From the NCBI GenBank assembly GCA_000442015.1, contig KE561039.1:1-27358 (forward strand): a stretch of DNA of 27,358 nt. The letters run 5' to 3'. How positions within the stretch are numbered: position 1 is the stretch's first letter; each line of letters begins with the position of its first letter. The translations under genes were made by a program, and so were the position numbers. Below the pieces are notes generated by a model. That model was not told the origin of the DNA. It made no database searches and saw only the letters and a list, made by a program, of their open reading frames with translations. This DNA is from Rozella allomycis CSF55 (Eukaryota > Rozellomycota). Shown in pieces: positions 10,008-19,348 of this stretch.

Positions 10008-11716
10008 ATGAGTAAACATATAGTGATAGTCGGCGGTGTAGCCGGTGGCGCCACCTGCGCAGCGCGCCTTCGCCGATTAAGTGAACAAACCAGAATAACC
10101 ATATTCGAAAAGGGCCCATTCGTTTCATTCGCCAACTGCGGCCTTCCATACTTTATTGGCAACATCATTGAAAAGGAAGACAGCTTGCTGCTAGCGAAAC
10201 CGCAGCTCTTTAAAGAGAGATTCAACATCGATGTTCATGTGAACCACCAGGTCGTGGGCATTGATAGAGCAAAGAAGGTTGTTTTGGTGAAGANAGGTTG
10301 TGGGCATTGATAGAGCAAAGAAGGTTGTTTTGGTGAAGAGCCAGGGGAGTGGCGATGTGCAGCATGTGAGCTATGATTACTTGGTGCTTTCTCCGGGTGC
10401 GGCGCCGGTAAAGCCTGTGGTGGCGGGGATGGATCTACCTGGGGATCTTTGTACTGCGTAATGTGCCGGATAGCAAGCAGATCAAGGAATGGATTCAGAG
10501 TAGAAGTGTGAAATCTGCGGTTATTATTGGAGGTGGTTTCGTGGGCCTTGAAATGGCTGAAAATCTGGTTCATTTGGGAATCAAGGTGTCTATATTGCAG
10601 AACACGAATCAAGTCATGAATCCGTTTGACTATGAAATCGTGTCGCCGTTGCACGATGTTATTAAAGAGCATGGAGTAGAATTAAGGCTTGGAACGACTT
10701 TTACTGGATTTGAACAGAATGGATCCAAAGTTAAAGTTCTTACTAAAGATAGTCAATCGCTTGAAGCTGATATTGTTATTCTTGCTATTGGTGTTAGACC
10801 GGATGTTGAAATCGCAAAGCAGGCTGGACTGGAAATTGGCTCGTTTGGCGGGATCAGAACGAATGAAAAGATGCAGACATCGGATCCTTCAATTTACGCT
10901 GTTGGTGATTGCATAGAAACTAAAGATTTTCAGACAAGAGAATGGACAAACATTCCACTTGCAGGGCCCGCTAATCGTCAAGGTAGAATAGCAGCTGACG
11001 CTATCATGGGGCGTGACGTGGCATACAAGGGCGTTCTCGGCACTGCTATATGCAAAGTCTTTGAAGGAATCGTTGCATGCACAGGTTTAAGTGAGAAGAT
11101 GCTGATAAAGAAGCAAATTCGATATCAAAAGTATTACTTGTTTCCCAACCATCATGTCGGTTATTATCCTGGTGCTGAACAAATACACATGAAGATACTA
11201 TTTGACCCTGAGAATGGAAAGATTTTGGGTGCTCAAGCGTTCGGCACTGAAGGAGTTGATAAACGAATTGATATTTTAGCGGTCGCTATTCAATCAGGAA
11301 GAACAGTTCACGACTTGGAAGATATGGAATTATGCTATGCCCCGCAATTTGGTGCCGCTAAAGACCCCATTAATTTAGCAGGAATGATTGGCTCAAACTA
11401 CATGAAAAATGAACATCCTCTTTGTCATTGGAATGATAAAGAAGTAGTTGACTTAATGAATGGTAACAACAATGGAATCTTAATCGACGTGCGAAGCAAC
11501 GCAGAGTACGAAGATGGACACGCCCCCAATGCAGTCAATATCCCTCTTCCTGAATTGAGACTCAAGCTGGAAGGATTGTCTAAAGATAAACCCTTATATG
11601 TTTACTGTAGAGTTGGACAAAGAGGGTACTACGCTACTAGACTTTTATTACTCAATGGCTTCATTGTGAAAAATGTCAGTGGAGGCTTCTTGGCTTATGA
11701 ATCATCAAATAAATGA
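10008..11716 (+). CDS. CoA-disulfide reductase-rhodanese fusion (CoADR-RHD), bacterial type, frame-disturbed in assembly
   Basis: FAD/NAD(P)H-dependent reductase of CoA disulfide or CoA/thiol persulfides, fused to a C-terminal rhodanese domain. After correction it is about 553 aa, the size of bacterial CoADR-RHD/Npsr proteins. Visible motifs are the N-terminal FAD loop VIVGGVAGGATCAARLRRL, the single active Cys44 in SFANCGLPYFIG, the NAD loop VIIGGGFVGLEMAENL, the FAD motif IYAVGDCIE, CYAPQFGAAKDPIN, and the rhodanese active loop CRVGQRG. It has no introns. Two faults interrupt it: a 45-bp duplication around the N at 10294, and one surplus G in GGGG at 10441-10444, after which IFVLRNVPDS resumes in a new frame. 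Both look like sequencing or assembly errors. No targeting signal is obvious. Confidence 0.9.
10249..10339. repeat. N-junction duplication inside CoADR-rhodanese
   Basis: A 45-bp copy at 10249-10293 is followed by N (10294) and repeated at 10295-10339 with one C/T difference. Removing one copy plus N restores a continuous family-like protein, so this is probably an unmerged contig overlap. Confidence 0.85.
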
Positions 11717-11782
11717 TAGAATGTTCATCTTGATTTATTTTTTGAGTGAATTATTTCATTTATTTTCTGATATTGTTGCCAT

Positions 11783-12703
11783 TTATTTCTCCCTTTCTGT
11801 TGATGAGATTAATACACTGCACATCGGACAATAAGCCTTAAAGGACTCCATTCTCAAGCTTTCAATACAATGGTAGCAGAATACGTGACCACAAGGACTG
11901 CACTTTTGCCTTATGACCATTTGCTTGAGACATATTCCACATTGGTTAGGAGAAGGAATAATGGCCTCTTTGTGTGAGAAAATCTTTTTAAATTTCGATT
12001 CTATTTGTAGTGAAGACAACAAAGGCATAATTGAAGTCAAGAATTCTGACAAAACGTTCCATATCATCTGTCTGTCTGTGAATTCCAAAACTATCATTCT
12101 TTCCAAGGAGTCATCATTAACTATCGAACGGAAACCAAACAGTCTTTCAAACCATGNGGGCATAATTGAAGTCAAGAATTCTGACAAAACATTCCATATC
12201 ATCTGTCTATCTGTGAATTCCAAAACTATCATCCTTTCCAAGGAGTCATCATTAACTATCGAATGGAAACCAAACAGTCTTTCAAACCATGTTCGGTATT
12301 TCTCATCTTTAAGAAACAACAAGAAATTCAACAGCTCAAATGCACTATTAATCTCTTCATTATAATCTGCTACGAACAAAGGCATTCTTGTCTTGCATTT
12401 GGACCAACATAATGGCAAAAGTACATTCCACATGAAATAGTTTCGCTTGTCAACTGATGAAAGTCCTGTTTTCTTTGACTCTGATTTTGAATAGACCAAG
12501 TTTTGTAATTCATCGCCGTAACTTGCATTTCTTTTGGAAATGTTGTAGTAAAAGGATATACACCGAATGACAAATGTTATAATTGATTTGTATTTGTATT
12601 TAAAATTGCCATTAAATTGGGAAAGCGCATTTGATATTCTTGATTGCAAGATATTTTCCAATTCCAAGTCTAATGATTGCGCATCCAGCAGTACAGATTT
12701 CAT
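11783..12703 (-). CDS. PEX2: PEX2, peroxisomal RING-type E3 ligase
   Basis: Peroxisomal membrane RING ubiquitin ligase that, with PEX10 and PEX12, ubiquitinates and recycles the PEX5 receptor. It is a single exon. The N-terminal SVLLDAQSLDLELENIL matches the PEX2 opening, followed by ERLFGFHSIV and the FTDRQMIWNVLSEFLTSIMP segment. The C-terminal C3HC4 RING contains CGIC, CGHVFCYHC and CPMC. As written it is 306 aa, but a 133-bp stretch is present twice around the N at 12157. The 135-bp offset keeps the frame, so the duplication hides as a clean 45-residue insertion. The true protein is about 261 aa. It is tail-to-tail with the CoADR gene (66 bp). Its presence implies peroxisomes. Confidence 0.9.
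   Translation of the reverse strand: MKSVLLDAQSLDLELENILQSRISNALSQFNGNFKYKYKSIITFVIRCISFYYNISKRNASYGDELQNLVYSKSESKKTGLSSVDKRNYFMWNVLLPLCWSKCKTRMPLFVADYNEEINSAFELLNFLLFLKDEKYRTWFERLFGFHSIVNDDSLERMIVLEFTDRQMIWNVLSEFLTSIMPXWFERLFGFRSIVNDDSLERMIVLEFTDRQMIWNVLSEFLTSIMPLLSSLQIESKFKKIFSHKEAIIPSPNQCGICLKQMVIRQKCSPCGHVFCYHCIESLRMESFKAYCPMCSVLISSTEREK
12024..12291. repeat. 133-bp N-junction duplication inside PEX2
   Basis: Copies 12024-12156 and 12159-12291 differ at four positions, all transitions, and flank the N at 12157. One difference changes Arg to His in the GF(R/H)SIV motif. Two diverged alleles placed end to end explain this better than a real tandem repeat. Confidence 0.85.
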
Positions 12704-12812
12704 TTAGAAATTTCTCAGATCGATATCTCTTTTCTAAATCCAAGAATTATTTTTTTAACTTAATAGTTTAATTGATTTTATTCACGTGTATTTATATTTA
12801 TTTACTTGTTTA

Positions 12813-13686
12813 TTAATTTAAGAATATAGTAAACAATATTGGACCTAGTAAGTACGAACCCAGACATAGCAATGTTTTCCATCCCTTCGTTTCTAAAACT
12901 AACCCAAAGTCTGGGAACCCAAAATAATTACACAGTGAATGACACAAAATTGCACATAATATGGAGTCTTGTAAAAACAATTAATTTCACATACTTGTTT
13001 TAATGTAAAAATAGGATACAAAGGAACCAAACAATGATGTAAACATAAATTGAAGAGCGCTTTGATAAATTATACTAGAAACAGGATATTTAAGATGATA
13101 AAGCAACCATGCATGATGGAGGTGAGCTATTCGATATGATTTTCAATAATGATTACCAACGCCAAAGAAAAGGGGAGATATGAAGACCAATTGGAACATA
13201 TTTTGAATTTCTTTCCTCGCTTGCCCTAATAAGCAACCTCTAAATACAAACTCTTCAACCATTGGCCCCTAAATTTTGAAAAAAAGATGTGTTTTACTAT
13301 AACAATATTCCTAATAAACTCTATTTTCGTTAAATCCGAATGAAAGGGGACTTTAAGGACTATATTAGTCATGATGGGCCCACAAAAAAGCAGTATTATT
13401 AACCAAAGAGGCTGCATTACGTCCCAAGCATTGAAATCCCATCCAATGTCGTAAATGTTGTAAGATCCCATTTTNTAAGATCCCATTTTTTAAAGAGATA
13501 ATTTTTTACCGTTATTTTTTGAGTTATGTAATATGAAATCGGGATGTACAAAATAGAAGCCTGCAATCTTGCGACGATTGTATCGTAATCATTTCGATCA
13601 ATAGGATTTTTGACCCTTCTTAATTTAGGATACAAGTGTATTATGCAAACGAACCCAAAAGAGAGAGTCAATCCCAGCAAAAGCAT
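12813..13686 (-). CDS. RCE1: RCE1, CAAX prenyl protease 2 (4 exons, frame break at assembly join)
   Basis: ER membrane glutamic-type protease that removes AAX from prenylated proteins. Exons are 13686-13298, 13268-13157, 13126-12995 and 12967-12813. Catalytic motifs assembled by splicing are PMVEEFVFRGCLLGQ (EExxxR), SPLFFGVAHLHHAW (His) and CHSLCNYFGFPDFG (His/Asn). The N terminus has a hydrophobic helix, then LRRVKNPIDRNDYDTI, typical of the family. A 14-bp duplication around the N at 13475 sits beside a poly-A run (minus strand), where the frame shifts by one. One extra A together with removal of one copy gives an uninterrupted protein of about 257 aa. The start at 13686 lies only 35 bp from the divergent PIGV start. 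Confidence 0.88.
13461..13489. repeat. 14-bp N-junction duplication inside RCE1
   Basis: Identical 14-bp copies at 13461-13474 and 13476-13489 flank the N at 13475, in a poly-T context of uncertain length. The RCE1 frame changes exactly here. Confidence 0.75.
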
Positions 13687-13721
13687 GCTTCGGTATTCTT
13701 TCTAAATTTGAAATTTGGCGA

Positions 13722-15109
13722 ATGTTTGCCAATGACTTGAAAGTTGCGATTATTGGAAGACTATATTATCTTACCATTGGTTTCATTGTCNTGGAAGACT
13801 ATATTATCTTTCTATTGGTTTTATTGTCTCATTATTTGTTTTAGCTTACGATACTTCGGCAGATATAGGAATAAAGGACTTGATTGGGGAGGAAAGGCAA
13901 GGTGCGATGTATTTCAACATTCTGAGACCTTGGATAAAATGGGACGCAGTCTATTTTATGCACATTCTCACAAAAGGATATGTTTATGAGCAAGAGTTTG
14001 CATTCTTTCCAATGATTGCCAGTATCGCTAAAATATTCTGTAACAATCAATGAATTAAAAATAATTAGTTTTTATTGAAAAGAATCATTTGCCGTTAGTT
14101 ACATGGATACTTTGTCAAATATCAGTGGTTCTGAGTGCTGTAATCTTTTCAAGGTAAACTAAATCATCCTAAATTCAAAGATTAACCATGTTGATATTTA
14201 AAGACAAGAAGTTTAGTCAAATATCATTATATATTTATGTATTTAATCCGGCCAATGCTTTTCTTTCGGGAATGTAAGATGAGATAAAATCATGTATATT
14301 ACAGGTACACGGAGTGTCTTTTTAACATGTTTTCAATGACCGGCCTTTTTCTTTTTTATCAAAGAAAAAACTTTCTTTCTGCTCTGTGTTTTCTGTGCTC
14401 ATCACTCACACGATCGAATGGAATTGTCTTGGCGGGATTTTTCATTTTCGCGGCTTTGCATCGTGAAATTCCAGTAACATAGTTTCATTGCGGTATTTAA
14501 GGTTTATAAAGCACTTATTTTGTGTTTTACTGTATTTATCGGGTTCATTAGTGTTCTTTGGAAAGGCTACTCGGAATTTTGTGATGATGTTAGTGCACGA
14601 GAATGGTGCTCACATAGAATACCAAACATTTACTCATTTGTGCAGAGTCATTATTGGTATACGAAATCTTTGATCTTTTGTAGGGATGTAGGATTGTTTA
14701 AGTATTACGAAACCAAACAAATTCCCAATTTTGCAATAGCATCGCCTGTCCTCCTTTTTTCATTATATTCAATTTACAGATTTATCATTCAATACCCCAA
14801 ATTATTCTTTTCTCTCGGATTTCGTAAAGACAAGGGGATTCCTGCTTATATGAATGTTGTTCTCCCTCATATTTATTTGTGGTTATTTCTGACAATATAC
14901 TCCATATTACTCATTCATATTCAAGTAATATAATCATTTCCATGAGATAGGTATCCGTAAGATTTCTGTCATTTTTGCCTGTGCTATATTGGGCTGCCGC
15001 TTACATTGTCATGCGATCAAATTATTGGAGAAAACGAATAATCTACTACATAATCATCCATTCTTCAATCAATACTGTGCTCTTCTCTTTGTTTTATCCC
15101 CCTGCTTGA
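13722..15109 (+). CDS. PIGV: PIG-V / GPI18, GPI mannosyltransferase 2 (7 exons)
   Basis: ER multi-pass enzyme that adds the second mannose to the GPI anchor precursor. Exons 13722-14039, 14069-14153, 14181-14273, 14305-14473, 14502-14656, 14684-14924 and 14951-15109 give 393 aa once the duplication around the N at 13791 is collapsed. Family segments are YDTSA, then KWDAVYFMHILTKGYVYEQE with FAFFP, FNPANAFLSGMYTECLF (spliced across 14274-14304), SSLTRSNGIVLAGF, and WDVGLFKYYETKQIPNF (spliced across 14657-14683). The ending LFYPPA matches the family. The first 19-21 codons overlap the assembly fault, so the extreme N terminus is least certain. It is divergent from RCE1 across 35 bp. Confidence 0.92.
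13754..13828. repeat. 37-bp N-junction duplication inside PIGV exon 1
   Basis: Copies 13754-13790 and 13792-13828 differ at three positions and flank the N at 13791. The 38-bp offset destroys the frame unless one copy is removed, after which GFIVSLFVLAYDTSA reads through. Confidence 0.85.
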
Positions 15110-15259
15110 TGCGTCAAAAATGGATTATGGATCTAATTCAAAGTTTACCATGTCAGTCTCGTGAATAAACTTTAATATTTTAAGATTTTGACGATCATAT
15201 ATGAGCCTTGATGTCTGATACGAAAACGTATTCTAGTTCTGAAATTTCCCATTTAAAGT

Positions 15260-16278
15260 ATGCAGGACATTGGTAATGGAGCAATTATAGAACATCCCGT
15301 TGACAATTATAAATTCTATGTCAAATTATGGAGAGTATAGTATATTAGGAAAGAAAATAGGCAGAGAAGCCGATTGCTGGAGTTCTTTTCATCCATGGGT
15401 TGGGTGAACACATTGAAAGATTCAATGATATGTTTAATGAGTTTCGATCAAATGATATTTCAGTATTAGGATTTGATCTAAGAGGGCATGGACGAAGTGA
15501 ATCAAAAGATGGCTCAAAAATGTATGGCCATTTGGCACAACCCTCAAAAAGCATTCGTGACTCTATACAGAGTGATGTGTCATTTTTTATGGACCTCTTG
15601 TCTAAACATGTCGTAGATGTCCCATACTTTCTCATGGGACATTCACTTGGAGGAGAAATTGCTTCATATTATGTTCTTGACAGTCCTGGCTTCAATCATC
15701 ATGTGATTCTTTCAGGTAATATTTAAAGACTGAGTTGATAGCTCCAAATATTGAACCAGGAGTACCGGTTCCAATCTTTAAAAAGGTCTTTGGAAGGTTA
15801 AGTGCACCGTTACTTCCAAATTTTTGTATAACTAATGAAATCGGTATTTTTGATTTAATTTATACAATGATCCAAGTTTAACATCAAGAGATGAAGCCTC
15901 AGTGGAAAGATATAGACAAGATCCATTGATTCATCCTTATGTTACTTTAATGAGTGGTAATTTTTTATAGTCAATGTTAGTTGCAAAGTTTGGTTTGGAT
16001 GGCGGGCAAGAATTGATAACATTAGCAAAGTCATTCAAAGCGAAATCTCTTCTAGTAACTCATGGGACAGATGACAAGATAACTTCTCCAAGTGCTTCTA
16101 AAATGTTTTATGATGGGTGCAGTGAAATAGAAGACAAAGAGTACAAATCATTCCCTGGTTATTATCATGAATGTAAATTGAATCAATTATATGAATAGTG
16201 CACTTTGATTTGGGGAAGGAAGAAGTGATCGCATTTTACATTAACTGGATAAAGAAACACGCGTCTATCAATGGCTAA
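15260..16278 (+). CDS. Monoacylglycerol lipase, alpha/beta hydrolase (6 exons)
   Basis: Serine hydrolase of the MGLL/Yju3 family that releases fatty acid from monoacylglycerol. Exons 15260-15334, 15361-15715, 15742-15843, 15870-15940, 15971-16172 and 16199-16278 give 294 aa (human MGLL has about 300). Motifs are oxyanion HGLGEHIERF, FDLRGHGRS, the nucleophile elbow GHSLGG, IDPSLTSRD, then THGTDDKITSP (Asp) and PGYYHELHFD (His). Two splice points deserve care. 15844-15869 ends in TG, and 15941-15970 begins gttact. Both are required to keep family motifs and frame. The terminal intron 16173-16198 removes an apparent early stop. It lies 54 bp upstream of HSE1. Confidence 0.9.
15844..15869 (+). 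other. Non-canonical GT...TG intron in monoacylglycerol lipase
   Basis: Excision joins ITNEI to DPSLTSRDEASVERY, recreating the highly conserved DPSLxSRD motif in frame. The interval is 26 nt, starts gtattt and ends acaatg. The next AG (15875-15876) would delete the Asp-Pro-Ser and leave the wrong phase. Confidence 0.6.
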
Positions 16279-16332
16279 TAAATTATTTTTGAATGGCATT
16301 GTTCATCTAATTTTAGAATTGATTTTTCCGAA

Positions 16333-17804
16333 ATGCTTTCAATCCTCATAAGTAAAATAATAATCGTGAAAAGACCAGACAAGGCATCAGATGAAAATCT
16401 TACAGGTGAAGACTGGGCTACCATGATGGAAATATGTGATCAGATAAATTCAAAGCCAGAGTACTGTGTTAACTACTTTTAAGATAATAGCTTGTCGAAA
16501 GAATGTGTTAGTTTGGTATCTCAGAAGCTGCTACACAAAAATCCTAACGTCAGGGTTTATGGGCTTTGTGTAAACATTAATGATTTGTGGTAATTAGATT
16601 TTGGATGCTTGCATTAAAAATTGCGGTTTCAAATTCCACGAACAAGTAAACATGTTGCTATAATGTGTCAAGGTAGTTAGTAGAAGCCTTTTGAATATTT
16701 TATTATCCATTCTGGTTGATTCTAGGGCACCAACATTTCTCAAGAACAAATTGACAAATTTGATGATTGAATGGAGACAAGAATTCATGAAAGATTCAAG
16801 ATTATCATATTATGAAGAAACTTTTCAACAATTAAAAATGCAAGGTATGTTTAAAGATTGTGTTTAGACAGGGTTTTTGGCCGATAACAAAATGTCTGCT
16901 CCTATTACACCGAAACCTACCAGTAAATCAAAAGAAGAAGAAGAAGAGGAAGAATTGCAAATGGCTTTAGCTATTTCTTTATCTGAAGAAGAAAATAGGC
17001 GAAAATCCCAAGAAAAGGAAAGGGAAAGAACGAGCGGAAACGTGAGAAAGGGGAGTGTACCAAAGCCAAATGTTAAGAAAGAGCTATTTAAAGTGAAAGC
17101 GTTGTATGACTTTGTTGCACAGGATTCTGGAGAAGTTGGCTTTTTGCGTGATGACATTATAATCGTTTACGACGCTACCCACCCAGATTGGTGGGAAGGA
17201 GAAGTCAGGAATAGGACAGGGCTATTCCCTTCTAATTATGTAGTGAAACTTAACAAATCTACTGAATTTGATTTGAATTCACTTGAACAACAAGTCCAAC
17301 CTCAACTAGTTGATCAATTACTTGGACTGTTGCAGCGGGTGGATCCATCAAGAGATTCTATTGGAGATAACGATCAAGTAAACCAAAAATGAGCTATAAA
17401 TAGATTCAACATTTCTATCAATCATCGCTACTAATGAAACCCAAAGTGGTTAACTTGATTGAATTTTATGCTAAACGAAAAGATGATTTAATTATTTTAA
17501 ATGAAAAGCTGAAAATTAATCTAGAAAAATATGAAAATATTATGAAATCAAGTATGTTTGTCTTTCATGTCTATGATTAGGGCCACAGTTGAATTATTCG
17601 CCTGCGCCAACTTATCAACCTGTGCAAAACTATCCATCAATGCCTAATAATGGGATTTCACAAAACCCTTATCAGCCAAACTACCCCGTTCAAGGTTACC
17701 CAGTGAATCCTGGCAATGGAGTATCGCAAAATCCTTATCCTGCTCCAGCACCATCATTCAGACCAAATACATCTGCTCCATACTCATTTGATAGGAAAAT
17801 TTAA
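16333..17804 (+). CDS. HSE1: HSE1/STAM, ESCRT-0 subunit (8 exons)
   Basis: Ubiquitin-binding partner of Vps27/Hrs that sorts cargo at endosomes. Exons 16333-16351, 16379-16460, 16491-16569, 16598-16645, 16673-16844, 16872-17377, 17404-17551 and 17581-17804 give 425 aa. Domains in order are a VHS domain (INKASDENLTGEDWATMMEI, KNPNVRVYGLCILDACIKNC, IEWRQEF), a UIM (EEEELQMALAISLSEEE), an SH3 domain (VKALYDFVAQDSGEVGF, DWWEGEVRNRTGLFPSNYV), a helical Vps27-binding segment (IQHFYQSSLLMKPKVV), and a Pro/Tyr/Asn-rich tail. The first exon is only 19 nt. Together with CHMP6 at the other end of the window it shows an endosomal ESCRT pathway. Confidence 0.93.
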
Positions 17805-17913
17805 AAACAAAGTCTAAAAATAAATCATTGTTCACGCATTTAATGTTCTAAAAATAGATGTCACTCTGTTATAAATTAGATCAAACGTACCCCTTTGTTT
17901 CATCTTATACCGC

Positions 17914-18213
17914 ATGAAATTTTTTGAATCATCAGTTCTTTTAACCATCTTTGCATCGTTTGCATATTCATATCCAAACATTCTTAATTCGATTACAAAC
18001 GTGGACGAGTATAGAGCGCAAATAAAAACACTCCAAACAGAAATCAAAGATATCTACAAGAAGAACATGGACGCAAGAACACAGTATTTCAAGCTTGTAG
18101 ATGATTTAAAGAAAAATCTCAAACAATGCAAAACTCAACATCTACAATTAAAAACAAGACTGGATTATGCCGCTCAAATGCAAAATCAGCCATCACATGC
18201 TGAATCAATTTAA
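17914..18213 (+). CDS. Small secreted coiled-coil protein A (99 aa)
   Basis: It is a single exon. The N terminus is a strong signal peptide (MKFFESSVLLTIFASFAYSY). Most of the rest is a charged helix with heptad-like spacing (YRAQIKTLQTEIKDIY...), one cysteine in LKKNLKQC, and a polar end. I recognise no family. Its size, layout and the LKKxxxxC element match the protein at 19349-19639 on the opposite strand, so the two may be distant paralogues. Secretion or ER residency is inferred from the signal peptide. Role unknown. Confidence 0.75.
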   Translation: MKFFESSVLLTIFASFAYSYPNILNSITNVDEYRAQIKTLQTEIKDIYKKNMDARTQYFKLVDDLKKNLKQCKTQHLQLKTRLDYAAQMQNQPSHAESI

Positions 18214-18275
18214 AGTTTAAATAAACAAAATTATGCTAGAGATACTCTTAACTATTATTTATTAAATATGCAAAT

Positions 18276-19270
18276 TTATTCATCAAAAACAATCTTTTTG
18301 CCTTCAAAAGGTTTAGATTTGTTCATTTCTTTCTTTAGTGCCCATGATGGATGCAATTCAGTATCAGCAGATTCTTTTTGTTTTTTCATCTTTTCCTCTT
18401 TAGCGGGCTTAGGTTTGGGTTTCTTCAAATGGTCAGCTTCATTGCCATAAAGTTTCTCCCATAGTTGTTTTCTTGCTCTTTGACCCATTCTATTCTTTTT
18501 CATTGGCTCTACATCTATTTCCTCCTCTTCACTCATTTCATCCACAAGTTCTTCTTCTTTTTGATCCTTCATTCTTCTTTTAAGCCGCTTCATTTTATCT
18601 TTCAGTGTGTTTCTAACTCTTTTCTTTGGCTTCTGTTTCTTTTTGGGTTGAGTCTCTTTGGTTTTTCTTTCTTCCAGAAATGCTTCAAAATCGCCAGTCG
18701 CGTTATCTAATATCTCGTGTAGTTTCTTGTCTTCAAGTATTGCTTGTAAAATGTTATCCTCAATCTTTGCTTCACTTTCTTGATACCAAGAAGGCTTCGT
18801 TTGTAATTTTTCCCAGACTAATCTGGCAGGATNAATTTTTCCCAGACTAATCTTGCAGGATCAACACTGGAAAGAATCTTCTCATTAAAAATCTTTATTG
18901 AAACTGCTTTCATATCAAGATGTTTAAATTTATCTAATTTTTTCACATATTTTTCATTGGAATTCGGGTAAGATTTAATGTTTCTGATAAGTTTTCTAAT
19001 CTGATTTGTTCTAATTGTCTTAACAGCAGCTTTAATCCTCAAATAAATATGGCGCTATTTTAAAAAGAGCATTAAATTTACTAGATAAAGCTTCTTTCTT
19101 TTGAAATCCTTCTCTTCTTCAGTCAGATTATCCCATTTTTGTTTCTTCGACAAAGGCGTTTCTTTTTCGTCAGAGCTGGTTTCAGAAGAATTATACTCAT
19201 CCTCTGAAGTAGCTTGCTCATCTTCTGCGGCCAAAAAGAAATCATCTACGTCTTTTTCGTCCTTGCCCAT
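18276..19270 (-). CDS. BUD22: BUD22-like ribosome biogenesis protein (2 exons)
   Basis: Nucleolar factor for small-subunit rRNA processing. Exons 19270-19082 and 19054-18276 are joined by a 27-nt intron. It is about 312 aa after collapsing a 28-bp duplication around the N at 18833, shorter than yeast Bud22. The N terminus is acidic and serine-rich (DDFFLAAEDEQATSEDE). The middle is basic (RIKAAVKTIRTNQIRKLIRN), then comes a long Lys-rich section. The C terminus has the family signature NRMGQRARKQLWEKLYG, then LHPSWALKKE and GKKIVFDE. An in-frame ATG at 19303 would add 11 residues. The stop faces secreted protein A, 62 bp away. Confidence 0.82.
18805..18861. repeat. 28-bp N-junction duplication inside BUD22
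   Basis: Copies 18805-18832 and 18834-18861 differ at one base and flank the N at 18833. Removing one copy plus N lets PARLVWEKLQTKPSWYQ read through in one frame. Confidence 0.85.
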
Positions 19271-19348
19271 TTTACGCCACTCAAAAATTTGAAAACTAGT
19301 CAAATAGTACTCTTTAAAAGAAGATGGTATTTATTAAAATTATTTATA

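Noticed and set aside
12024-12291. Genuine 133-bp tandem duplication within PEX2
   Set aside because: The single N exactly between the copies, and the same layout at four other places, point to unmerged contig ends rather than an in-frame duplication.
19055-19303. Separate small acidic protein upstream of BUD22
   Set aside because: A canonical 27-nt intron (19055-19081) joins it in phase to the basic BUD22 body, so it is the N-terminal exon.
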